Source: Acidobacteriaceae bacterium (lineage in GTDB: Bacteria; Acidobacteriota; Terriglobia; Terriglobales; Acidobacteriaceae). From it: DNA of 64,000 bases. Location of the stretch: the NCBI GenBank assembly GCA_031296355.1, contig JARLFX010000025.1, forward strand, positions 18,313-82,312. The letters are read 5' to 3'. The notes beneath the pieces were generated by a model, which worked only from the letters and a program-made list of their open reading frames with translations, was not told the origin of the DNA and did no database searches. A program made the position numbers and the translations under genes. Positions 1 through 8,781 of this stretch are shown one piece after another (the first letter of the stretch is position 1; the number at the start of each line of letters is the position of its first letter).

Positions 1-1281
1 TATCCCGATCCGTACTATGGCGGCCGCGCTCCAGAAATCTCATTCTGGAATTTTGGTTTTCAGCACGAGCTCACAAAGGATATTACCCTTACCGTCAACT
101 ATGTCGGCACACAAAGCCATTTCCTCGCCGGTGCGTCGAACATCCGTGGCCTGCAATCAGGCCAGCTGAACCCAATGTATCTTGGGCTCGGCTCAAACCT
201 GAGCGCAAAGGCGACAACGGCTAATATCGCCACTGCGCAAACTGCTACCGGCATCAGCATTCCCGTACCTTACAGTGGATACACCGCTGCTGCTGCACTG
301 AGCACATCTCCAACGATTGCCCACATGCTCACATGGATGCCGCAATACTCCAGCACAACCGATACTTGGGGCAATGTGGCTAATGCAAACTACAATGCGC
401 TTCAGATTTCTCTGAACAAGCGCTTCACCAATGGGCTTACCTTTACGGTGAATTACACCTACTCAAAGAACATCGATGACGCGGGTACAGCTCGTAGCGG
501 TTGGGCCATCCCGGCATCGGCAACCTCCAACGGTCGTGCCTGGGCGCAGGATCGTATTGACCGCTCACGGAGTGTTAACGATCTTCCAGAACTTCTCAAT
601 ATCTTCGGCGTTTACCAGTTACCCTTCGGCAAGGGGCACATCGGCGGTGATCACTTCGTAGTGCGAGCATTGGCCAGCGGATGGCAGCTCTCGGAGATTT
701 TCCAGTACTCCTCCGGCCTTGTTCTACCTCTGACGGCGACATGCTCCTCCACCCAAAATCCGGGCCAGGGAACCTGTATGCCAGACTATAACCCAAACTT
801 CCACGGCACTCCCCGCATTAAAGGCGGGTGGGGCAAAGGTGTGACCGCAGCCAGCCTGGGCACTACCAAATACCTCCAAGGCTATATCAGTAGCGCAGCT
901 GGCGGAGCAGGAACCGACAACAACACGGGTGTGGCAAATCAGCCAACGAATCCAAATCCAGCCTGCTCGACCAGCGTCGGCCCGTTCTGTAACTCCAACA
1001 ATTACTCCATAGGCAACTTGGCACGCACCGCGCCTTACGATCTGCGTGGACAGAGTCTATACCGCCTGACCATGTCTGTCAGTCGCACGTTTGACATCAC
1101 CAACCGCTTCAAATTTGTCTTCCGTGTAGATTGCCAGAACGTAACTAACCACACTACATTCGGCAATAACGCACAAAACAACCAGATCCAACTTAACGTC
1201 AACAACGCAGCTTTCGGCACAGTAAACTTCGCCAGTGCTGATAGCCGTGCTTTCCAACTTTCAGGCCGTATTAACTTCTAA
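1..1281 (+). CDS. TonB-dependent receptor, C-terminal part (5' end outside window)
   Basis: The frame is open from the first base, so this is the 3' part of a larger gene. The visible 426 residues are outer-membrane beta-barrel. Near the start comes the NYVGTQSHFL type strand that acidobacterial Oar-like receptors carry, then alternating aromatic strands (for example LTFTVNYTYSK), and the protein ends in a strand finishing LSGRINF, with the terminal aromatic residue expected of an outer-membrane protein. Such receptors import oligosaccharides or bind polymer at the outer membrane using TonB energy. It lies about 100 bp upstream of an exported oligogalacturonate lyase on the same strand, which suggests a pectic substrate; that is inference from context. 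The plug and N-terminal domains cannot be seen. Confidence 0.9.
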   Translation, partial: YPDPYYGGRAPEISFWNFGFQHELTKDITLTVNYVGTQSHFLAGASNIRGLQSGQLNPMYLGLGSNLSAKATTANIATAQTATGISIPVPYSGYTAAAALSTSPTIAHMLTWMPQYSSTTDTWGNVANANYNALQISLNKRFTNGLTFTVNYTYSKNIDDAGTARSGWAIPASATSNGRAWAQDRIDRSRSVNDLPELLNIFGVYQLPFGKGHIGGDHFVVRALASGWQLSEIFQYSSGLVLPLTATCSSTQNPGQGTCMPDYNPNFHGTPRIKGGWGKGVTAASLGTTKYLQGYISSAAGGAGTDNNTGVANQPTNPNPACSTSVGPFCNSNNYSIGNLARTAPYDLRGQSLYRLTMSVSRTFDITNRFKFVFRVDCQNVTNHTTFGNNAQNNQIQLNVNNAAFGTVNFASADSRAFQLSGRINF

Positions 1282-1378
1282 GGACGCGTGCTTTTGTCCA
1301 TGCCCCGGGTGCTGCTCCAGCTCCTGGGGCATTTCTTTCTTCGCCACTTCATATACCATTTCAGCCAGAGGGCCAGTA

Positions 1379-2689
1379 GTGCTATCTTCTATCGTCCGCC
1401 GCTTAGCCATTTTTCTCTGCACCGCTGCACTCGCGCACTCCGTTATCGCACAGGCAGCCCGCGACACGCGCTCCCCTGCCAATATGCCAACCGCAGATGA
1501 GCTGAAGAATCCGCCAGCCTCCTGGGTGGACAAAGACACCGGCCATCGCATCATCCGTCTCACTAATGAGCCCGGATCCGCCAGTTTCTATTTCAACGTA
1601 AATGCGTACACCCCTGACGGCAATGAGATGATCTACACCACGCCGGAAGGCATCTCTGTACTGGATCTGAAGACGCTGAAGACACGCTCCGTCGTGCGGG
1701 GCCATGTACGCGCGGTCGTGGCCGGACACAAGACGCCGAGCGTCTTCTACATCAAGCCGGAAGAAAATGCCCTCTATGTGACCAACGTCGATACGAAGGA
1801 GACGCGCATGGTTGGCAAAGTGCCTCCGCGCGGCAATATTGCTACGGTCAATGCTGACGAGACGCTGGCCGCAGGCACCTTCGATGAAGTGGATGCGCCG
1901 GATAAGCAATTTGGCTATCAGCCCAGGCCGGGAGCTGACCAAACCCATCCACTGGAACAGGCTTATAACAAAGGCGAGATGATGGTACGCCGCCTCGCTG
2001 CACGCCTCCCGCTGGTGCTTTACACACTGAACCTACAGACCGGCAAGATTACGCCACTCCTCCACAGCACCGACTGGATCAACCACCTTCTCTTCTCTCC
2101 CAGCGACCCGGCTCTGCTGATGTATTGCCACGAAGGCCCGTGGCAGGCGGTGGATCGCATATGGACCATTCGCACGGATGGCACCCATAACCAGCTCATG
2201 CATCAGCGTCGCATGGCGATGGAGATTGCTGGCCATGAGTTCTGGGGATGGGATGGCGAAACCGTCTACTATGATCTACAGACGCCCAAGGGACAGGACT
2301 TCTTCCTCGCATCGCTCAATCTGGCAAACGGCGAGCGCGACTGGTATCACATGGATCGCAACGAGTGGTCCATTCACTTCAACGTGAGCAAGGATGGCAA
2401 GCTATTTGCCGGCGACGGCGGCGACCCCGGCCAGGTGGCCAAAGCACCCAATGGCGAATGGATCTATCTCTTCCATCCTGAGTTCATCAAGAACACAGGG
2501 TTTGCCAGCAAAGACTTTGTAAATCCCGGCGTGCTGCATGCGGAGAAGCTGGTGAATATGAAGAAGCATAACTACACGCTCGAACCCAATGTGAGCTTCA
2601 CCCCAGATCAGAAGATGCTCATCTTCCGCTCCAATATGTTCGGCCCAACCTATGTGTTTGGCGTGGAGATTGAGAAGGCCAAACCCTAG
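1379..2689 (+). CDS. Exported oligogalacturonate lyase (PL22 family)
   Basis: A seven-bladed-propeller lyase that cleaves short oligogalacturonides by beta-elimination to unsaturated products. The body matches the PL22/Ogl family: the conserved CHEGPW and GHEFWGWDG segments and the WSIHFNVSKDGK segment carry the histidines that hold Mn2+ in known enzymes. I place the start at GTG 1379: AGAGGG (1367-1372) sits six bases upstream, and the first 25 residues then form a signal peptide (positive VRR, hydrophobic core, cleavage near VIA-QA). The longer ATG frame from 1235 would overlap the receptor and spoil the signal. Enterobacterial Ogl is cytoplasmic, so export is unusual. Its stop codon overlaps the stop of the convergent fusion gene by four bases. 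Confidence 0.88.
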   Translation: MLSSIVRRLAIFLCTAALAHSVIAQAARDTRSPANMPTADELKNPPASWVDKDTGHRIIRLTNEPGSASFYFNVNAYTPDGNEMIYTTPEGISVLDLKTLKTRSVVRGHVRAVVAGHKTPSVFYIKPEENALYVTNVDTKETRMVGKVPPRGNIATVNADETLAAGTFDEVDAPDKQFGYQPRPGADQTHPLEQAYNKGEMMVRRLAARLPLVLYTLNLQTGKITPLLHSTDWINHLLFSPSDPALLMYCHEGPWQAVDRIWTIRTDGTHNQLMHQRRMAMEIAGHEFWGWDGETVYYDLQTPKGQDFFLASLNLANGERDWYHMDRNEWSIHFNVSKDGKLFAGDGGDPGQVAKAPNGEWIYLFHPEFIKNTGFASKDFVNPGVLHAEKLVNMKKHNYTLEPNVSFTPDQKMLIFRSNMFGPTYVFGVEIEKAKP

Positions 2690-5600
2690 CGCGCCACAAA
2701 GGGTTTGATTGCTTCACCCTTCGCAGAGAAGTCCTGCTTCACTGGATCGTCGACCAACGCCTTCAGACCAGCCACTACGCTCTCTGCATTCATGACTGCG
2801 CCGGCAAGTGTGGTGTGCGTATGCGGATCGCCGAAGAGCGGCTCTACCGCTGCCTGCCCCAGCGCGTCATACTTACGCGCCGTAATTTCGTTTAGGTCAA
2901 TGAATCCCACGCGCTGCTGCTCTGCAACCTGACGCGCCCATCCGCCATACGTCGCCACCCCGCGAACGAGTTTGCTGTCCTGCCAGATCTTCCGCGGAAC
3001 CAGCGAGCAGATGATCGGTATCGCCCCTTTGGCCTGCGCCTGCTGCACATACTGCGCCAAGTACCAACCGTACGTATGCACCATCTCGTCCTGCTTCGTA
3101 ATGGGGTTGTAAATCTCCTTGGTCTCATCGCCGATGCCTGGCAGCGTACCCCGCGCGCGCGTTGGCTCATCCGGCGCGCTGCCATCGTTGTGTCCAAACT
3201 GGATCAGCACCACGTCTCCGCGCTTCACCATCGCCAGTGTCTCCGCCCAGTACCCTTCCGTGATGTACGTCCGCGAACTCCGTCCGCCAATCGCGCGATT
3301 CACCACATTTACCTTTGCCGTGTCAAAATACTGCGCCAGCTCATCGCCCCAGCCCATCTGGTTATGCGCACCATTTCCGCTTCCATTGCGCACCGTCGAA
3401 TCCCCCACCAGCCAGATCGTCTTCAGCTTTCCGTTCGCCGGAACCGGCAAATTAAAATTCTCATGTAGCTTCGGATCAGCCGCTCCCACTTCCACCTGCT
3501 TCATCGCCATGCGTTTCAGTTCGCTAGCCGCCAGCAGATACGCGCCAACTCCATAGTTATAGCTGGAACTCGGTAGATACCACGCTGGCTCCGGCCCCGT
3601 CTGCTGAATGCACCCCAACCGCCCATCTGCATAGATATGCTGCAGAATCCCGGTCCACGCTTTCTCAATCACCGGGCGATATACCGCTGCATCCAGATAG
3701 CCTTCGTTCACGCCCCAGGCCATGGCATACACAAACAGCGCTGAACCAGATATCTCAGGCAGCGGATAGTTCCCGGGATCAAGCAGGCCTGCATGCCATA
3801 ATCCATCCGCGCCCTGCAGGCTTGCAATCTTTGCTGACATCTCGCGCAGCTGGTTGATATAGAAAGGTCGCCGCGCATCATCCGCAGGAAGATACTGTAG
3901 CGTGCGCGCCAACCCACCCATCACCCAGCCTTCGCCGCGCGACCAGAAGATCTTCTTCCCGTTCGCCTCGCGCTTCGTCAGGTATGACGCATCGCGTGCG
4001 TAGAGATACTCTTCCTTGTCATACAGCAGGTCCGAAGTCCGCTCCCACTGTGCGTCCAGGTACGCGATGTACTTGCGGTCATGCGTCGCTTCATACATGC
4101 GCGCCCACACCGGCGGCGCCATAAACAGCGCATCGCACCACCACCATGGGATGCGCTCATCGCCCGGTTTCAACGTAGTCAGCCCGATAACGGAATCGAG
4201 GTCCGCACGCGCCGGCGTAATCATCGCCACATCCGCATTCGCACCCGCCTGCAGATAAAGCTCCAGGTACGTCTGCGCAACGCTCTGATCGTCTGCATTC
4301 GGAATCCGGTTGCGCAGCTCCCACTTATACTTCTCCGCCATCGCCCGCATTGCATTGCGATACTTCGGGTCGCCGGTCGATTCCGACGCCGCCATAAATC
4401 CGCTGTACTGCACACTCCACGTCCATATCCGGTCGAAGTACGGCTGCGAGCGCGCCAGGTCCCAATCCGCTACCTTGCGCGTTGCCTTATCGATGTCCGC
4501 TGCAGTCAGCGCCGGAGAAAGATCCGTCGCTAGCGGTCCCGGGTCAGCCGGGGCATCGCCGAAGTGCCGTGCAGTGTCCTTATCCACACCTGCCTGCTGC
4601 GCCGCCGTCGGCAGTGGATACAGCATCACCGGCGCCGCCTTACTCAGCCCCGTCACGTTGGTGCTGTCCTGTAGCGATACGCTGCTGCCGTCCGCGATTT
4701 TCAGCGACACATCCGCGAACGTCCAATCCTTCGCATTCGCAATGTGTCCTGCATGTTGCGCCTCAATCTTCAGATGCTCCAACTGAAATCTCTCCAACGG
4801 AACACTCGGATAGGCGTCCACTTCAAACGCCGTCTTCGCGCCTTCCGCCTCGATGTTCCATATGTGCACGTCGTGGAAGTGCGCGATGCCCTGCGCCTCC
4901 GGCACCGGCGTCGAGAGAACCTTGTAGTACGCGGGATACTCCGTCATTCCCTCTGGAATCTTCGCGTAGCTGTAGCTCGGATTCCAGTTCATCGTTACGC
5001 GAAACACCACCGGCGTCCCGGTCATCACCATGTCGTGGATGCTAATATTTTCAGCCCATCCACCCCGCGTATGCGCCGACTTGAACAGTATCCCCACCGG
5101 CACCTTCGCCAGCGTCGTCAGGTTATACGCCTCAATATTGCGGAAGCCGCCCGACGTCTCGCTGCCGATCGTCACACCCGCCGCGCCCTCGCGAATGATC
5201 GAGTCGCGCAGCACCACATCCTCCGTCGGCCTGTTCACCCGCAGCCCATCGGAATCGCGCCCAGCCTTTAGACACAGCGCATCATCGTTCACCGCGATGT
5301 CAGCATGCTGCACCAGTATCTTGCGCGACGAATCGATATCGATGCCATCGGTACTCGGGCCATGCCCGCCCTCATTGTTGCGAATTGTGATGCGGTCGAC
5401 CGTGACATCATGCGAATAGCAGATATGGACCGTCCAGAACCCAGACCTGCGCAGGTTCAGCCCCTCCAACTTTACATTCGACGAATCGAAGATCTGGATC
5501 AGCCGTGGCCGCTTCGCATCGTAATCCGCCGCCCACCGTAGCCCCTTCGGATCATCGATCTTGCGCAGCGCCCAGTAGCCGTCCCACCACACCTTGCCAT

Positions 5601-6009
5601 CGCCGTCGATCGTCCCGTCACCCGTGATCGCCGCATTCGTCTGCTTGTATATATTCACCAGCGCCGCCGGCCACGTCATCTCAATCCCCGCCACACGCGT
5701 TGGCATCAGTGGATAGTCCTTCAACTGCTGCGACCCGATCAGGGTCACGCCTTTGTCGATGCGCAATGTCACGTTGCTCTTCACAAAGATCGCACCACTC
5801 AGATACGTCCCTGCCGGAAACGTTACCGTTCCGCCATGCACAGCCGCGGCATCAATCGCGCGTTGAATCGCCGCTGTATCCAACGCCACGCCATCACCCT
5901 TCGCGCCATACGCGCTGACAGAAAACTCCTTGGCTGGCGGAGTGGCATGCCCAACAGCGGGCAACACAAAACAAAGTAAAAATACTGCGGCAAACACACG
6001 GCTTCGCAT
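2686..6009 (-). CDS. Three-enzyme fusion: GH28 polygalacturonase/rhamnogalacturonase + GH105 unsaturated uronyl hydrolase + CE12 acetylesterase
   Basis: One uninterrupted 1107-residue frame. Residues 1-22 are a signal peptide. Residues 28-460 are a GH28 right-handed helix with STDGID (219-224), NDDALCLKAG (241-250) and GVTIGSETSGG (278-288) catalytic segments; the last replaces the GHG of classical endo-polygalacturonases, as in many bacterial exo or rhamnogalacturonan-active members. Residues 500-835 are a GH105 (alpha/alpha)6 barrel with WWWCDALFM (622-630) and SRGEGWVMGG (690-699). Residues 860-1085 are an SGNH esterase of CE12 type with GDST (869-872), GHND (939-942) and the D1061-P-H1063 catalytic end. 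Predicted to cut, trim and deacetylate rhamnogalacturonan outside the cytoplasm. It is last in the leftward operon, three bases after the GH106 gene. Each family is normally a separate protein of about the length seen here. Confidence 0.93.
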   Translation of the reverse strand: MRSRVFAAVFLLCFVLPAVGHATPPAKEFSVSAYGAKGDGVALDTAAIQRAIDAAAVHGGTVTFPAGTYLSGAIFVKSNVTLRIDKGVTLIGSQQLKDYPLMPTRVAGIEMTWPAALVNIYKQTNAAITGDGTIDGDGKVWWDGYWALRKIDDPKGLRWAADYDAKRPRLIQIFDSSNVKLEGLNLRRSGFWTVHICYSHDVTVDRITIRNNEGGHGPSTDGIDIDSSRKILVQHADIAVNDDALCLKAGRDSDGLRVNRPTEDVVLRDSIIREGAAGVTIGSETSGGFRNIEAYNLTTLAKVPVGILFKSAHTRGGWAENISIHDMVMTGTPVVFRVTMNWNPSYSYAKIPEGMTEYPAYYKVLSTPVPEAQGIAHFHDVHIWNIEAEGAKTAFEVDAYPSVPLERFQLEHLKIEAQHAGHIANAKDWTFADVSLKIADGSSVSLQDSTNVTGLSKAAPVMLYPLPTAAQQAGVDKDTARHFGDAPADPGPLATDLSPALTAADIDKATRKVADWDLARSQPYFDRIWTWSVQYSGFMAASESTGDPKYRNAMRAMAEKYKWELRNRIPNADDQSVAQTYLELYLQAGANADVAMITPARADLDSVIGLTTLKPGDERIPWWWCDALFMAPPVWARMYEATHDRKYIAYLDAQWERTSDLLYDKEEYLYARDASYLTKREANGKKIFWSRGEGWVMGGLARTLQYLPADDARRPFYINQLREMSAKIASLQGADGLWHAGLLDPGNYPLPEISGSALFVYAMAWGVNEGYLDAAVYRPVIEKAWTGILQHIYADGRLGCIQQTGPEPAWYLPSSSYNYGVGAYLLAASELKRMAMKQVEVGAADPKLHENFNLPVPANGKLKTIWLVGDSTVRNGSGNGAHNQMGWGDELAQYFDTAKVNVVNRAIGGRSSRTYITEGYWAETLAMVKRGDVVLIQFGHNDGSAPDEPTRARGTLPGIGDETKEIYNPITKQDEMVHTYGWYLAQYVQQAQAKGAIPIICSLVPRKIWQDSKLVRGVATYGGWARQVAEQQRVGFIDLNEITARKYDALGQAAVEPLFGDPHTHTTLAGAVMNAESVVAGLKALVDDPVKQDFSAKGEAIKPFVAR

Positions 6010-6012
6010 GAA

Positions 6013-8763
6013 CTATTTTGTCTCCAGAAGATGAACCGCACCCAATATCCCCGATGGCAGCGGCTTTAGATCGTCTACATCCTGCGGAATAAAACGCTGG
6101 CCATAGCGCGCCGATAGCAAGTGGTAATCAGCGGGCGCTCTGCCGGCGAGCATATTGATCGCGGTATTTGCCACGCGAATCTCAATGCGGTTCTCACCCG
6201 CGTGCAGCGCTCCGGTCACGTCCAGCGTATACGGCGGATGCCATACTGAGCCAATCCTCCGCCCATTCACCCACACCTCGGCAGCCTCGCGTACAGGGCT
6301 CTCCAGCAGAGCGCGCGTTCCATGGACCTTCGCCTCCGGCGCAATCGCAGTCCCTTCTCCGAAATCCAACGTGAACAACTTCGCCCCCGCAATCTCCGCC
6401 GCACCCAGCGTCACCGTCTTCGCATATGTCGCCACGCCAGAGAAGAATCGCAACTCCGGATCATCCGTCCACGACTTCGGCTCTTCCACTTTCTGCGCAG
6501 CCGATGCCTTCTCCCCGCGCGCCGCGTAGCTCACTGACCATCCGCGTGTCCAGTCCGCCACCATGCTCGTCGCTCCATCTACCGGAGCAACTGCCGTAAC
6601 CGGCCTGTCGCTGAAGACAATCACTCGCGACTCATACGGCGCGAGTTGCAGCGCAATCGATGATTCTGCCACCACCTTCTGCACCGCACCAGTAAATGGA
6701 TTCCATGCAGCCACCACAGGCCGCGCAGAGCGGAAGCTCGCCGTCGTCTTCACCGCCTGGTTCGCGGTGTTCGCCACAAAATAAATATCTGCACCATCCA
6801 GCTTGCGATGAATGAATCCCACCGCCGCGCTCTCTTCTGCGAGCTTCATATCCGGCGTGAGCACGCTCTTCAGCGCCGCGCCCAACCCTGCATCGTGCGC
6901 GATAACCTGCGCATTTGCATTCCCCGTGAAGAGTCCCTGCGCCAGCTTCTGCACTTCAGCAGAGATAACCTTCGCATGCATCAGCCCCGGCGCACGACTC
7001 GGCGTTTCACCTACCGCAATCACCTTGCCGCCCTGCGCGCTATACGCCGCGATAGCTCGCAGTGTCTCGGGCGCAAGCCGCTCCACATGCGGCAGCACCA
7101 GCACCGGATAATGTATCCCCGCAATCTGAATCGCTTCTGCATCCAGGTAGTCGAGATTGTAACCTGCGCTCTCAATCTGCTGCGTCAGCTCCGGCGTAAC
7201 GTACTCCTTCATCCCATCCGACAGGCTGACCTTGCCCGCCGCCATGTGCGCGTACACATCGTCATTCGGCAGCAACACCGCCACATCATTCGCAGGCTTT
7301 CCCTGCCGCAGCAGATAGCTCACCCGCTGCAGATACTTCGTCACATCCGGCATCACCATCCACCACGGATTGTGATCGTTGAAGACCGCCGCTGCATAGA
7401 ACGCCCACCCTGGCTCCGCCACACCCGGAGGCGTGTACGGCCAGCCATGCCCGATCAGTTGATTCACGCCTTGCAGAAAAAAACAGTCCGCCTCCGCCTT
7501 CATGTCCAGCGGCGTTGCACGAAACGCAGGCGAGTGCAGCCATGTCCACGTCTCCGCCGAAGTCACCGGCCGCCCATACACATGGCTCGCCGAAGTAGCC
7601 CAGCGCGTGAAGGAGAACTGGTTCCACTGCGGGCCTTCGCCCTCCGGCAGCGCCACCAGCCGGTTGCTCGACATCGACGCCGGCGGAACTCCATATGTCT
7701 GCGAGCGAAATTGTGTATTGTGCGCCCTGGCCCAATCGTTGACCGGTGTTAGATAGCGCTCGTTGAGCAACTCCGTCAGCGTCAATCCCCAGTCGCGCCG
7801 CACCGCCGCACTCACCTCGCTCGTCCCGCTCGCCAGTTGCGGCAGATAGGGCGTCAGATCATATCCGCGCCGCCGCTGAAACTCCGGCAGCAGATCATCC
7901 GTCCAGTCCGCCCCGTAAACTTCCAGGCTGTCGCTGAACACCGCATACGGCGGTTTGTCTCCAAAGGCCTGCATCAGCTTGTCGCCCACAGTATGCAGAT
8001 GGCTCTCCACGGCGGCCTTGCTGTAGTGATCCAGCACCAATCCCTCGGCACCGACCGCCGCGCGCTTCACTTTCTGCCCCGTCCGTCCGGCAACGTAAAA
8101 GACCACAACACGCGCGTCAGCCGCTGGGGTCAACGTCATGCGGCCATGCTCCGGCATAGCCTCCATCCGCTGTAGCGCATCGGCCTTGTAAGCCTTCGCA
8201 CGGCCCTCGCCCGCGAACACCGCGATTAGCTTCTCGCCATGCTCCATCGCCGGTGCAGCAACTGATGCCGCCCCTGCCGGAAGATCAAGCGCCACCACCC
8301 GCAAACAGCTGGATGCCTGGTCCGCCGAGACGTGCGGCCCGCCATACGGCCATCCGCTCGCCAGCGTCATATCAATGCGCATGCCGTTTTCATGCGCCTT
8401 CTGCGATGCAAACTTCACTGCATCCAGAAACTCGCTCGATAGATAAGGCGTATTGCGGAATCCCTTCGCCGCATCATCCAGCGCCATTGGATACACCGGC
8501 TGAATCTCAAATCCGCCGATGCCTCCGGCTTTCATCGCCAGAATTTCGCGCTCCAGTTCCGGCTTCGTTACCGCCGGACCAAACCACCACCAGCGCATCA
8601 TGATGCGCGCATCATCCGGTGGCGTCATAAAGTGCTGCTGTACCGCTGCAATTCCCTGGGCGGTCGTCTCCTGCGATTGCGCCGCGGGCAACAGCATAAC
8701 CGCAGGCAGCATACTGCCTGCCAGAAGTAACGCCCGGTGCCGCATTCGCTTCAGCGTTATCAC
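6013..8763 (-). CDS. GH106 alpha-L-rhamnosidase
   Basis: Exported inverting alpha-L-rhamnosidase expected to release terminal rhamnose from rhamnogalacturonan fragments. The family's N-terminal block is clear: RWWWFGP (57-63), GGIGGFEIQP (80-89) and LASGWPYGGP (134-143). The C-terminal 100 residues hold a GH2-like sugar-binding jelly roll (VWVNGRRIG ... LHAGENRIEI). Residues 1-30 are a signal peptide. The start is GTG 8763, supported by GGAGAG seven bases upstream on the minus strand; an in-frame ATG six codons later is less well placed. It lies 18 bp after the GH35 gene and 3 bp before the fusion gene, so the three are very probably cotranscribed. Length (916 residues) is within the family range. 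Confidence 0.92.
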   Translation of the reverse strand: MITLKRMRHRALLLAGSMLPAVMLLPAAQSQETTAQGIAAVQQHFMTPPDDARIMMRWWWFGPAVTKPELEREILAMKAGGIGGFEIQPVYPMALDDAAKGFRNTPYLSSEFLDAVKFASQKAHENGMRIDMTLASGWPYGGPHVSADQASSCLRVVALDLPAGAASVAAPAMEHGEKLIAVFAGEGRAKAYKADALQRMEAMPEHGRMTLTPAADARVVVFYVAGRTGQKVKRAAVGAEGLVLDHYSKAAVESHLHTVGDKLMQAFGDKPPYAVFSDSLEVYGADWTDDLLPEFQRRRGYDLTPYLPQLASGTSEVSAAVRRDWGLTLTELLNERYLTPVNDWARAHNTQFRSQTYGVPPASMSSNRLVALPEGEGPQWNQFSFTRWATSASHVYGRPVTSAETWTWLHSPAFRATPLDMKAEADCFFLQGVNQLIGHGWPYTPPGVAEPGWAFYAAAVFNDHNPWWMVMPDVTKYLQRVSYLLRQGKPANDVAVLLPNDDVYAHMAAGKVSLSDGMKEYVTPELTQQIESAGYNLDYLDAEAIQIAGIHYPVLVLPHVERLAPETLRAIAAYSAQGGKVIAVGETPSRAPGLMHAKVISAEVQKLAQGLFTGNANAQVIAHDAGLGAALKSVLTPDMKLAEESAAVGFIHRKLDGADIYFVANTANQAVKTTASFRSARPVVAAWNPFTGAVQKVVAESSIALQLAPYESRVIVFSDRPVTAVAPVDGATSMVADWTRGWSVSYAARGEKASAAQKVEEPKSWTDDPELRFFSGVATYAKTVTLGAAEIAGAKLFTLDFGEGTAIAPEAKVHGTRALLESPVREAAEVWVNGRRIGSVWHPPYTLDVTGALHAGENRIEIRVANTAINMLAGRAPADYHLLSARYGQRFIPQDVDDLKPLPSGILGAVHLLETK

Positions 8764-8781
8764 AGACTCTCTCCGCGCTAC

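Noticed and set aside
1235..1378. Upstream extension of the PL22 gene to ATG 1235
   Set aside because: It overlaps the receptor end, encodes a Cys-rich unlikely leader and has no ribosome site, while GTG 1379 has AGAGGG and a signal peptide.
3076..5541. Many long plus-strand frames opposite the fusion gene
   Set aside because: They are GC-skew shadows with Arg/Pro/Ser-rich, low-complexity translations and no ribosome sites.
6808..7752. A 314-codon plus-strand frame opposite GH106
   Set aside because: Translation is dominated by Arg, His and Pro with no recognisable family; it is the antisense of a clear GH106 gene.
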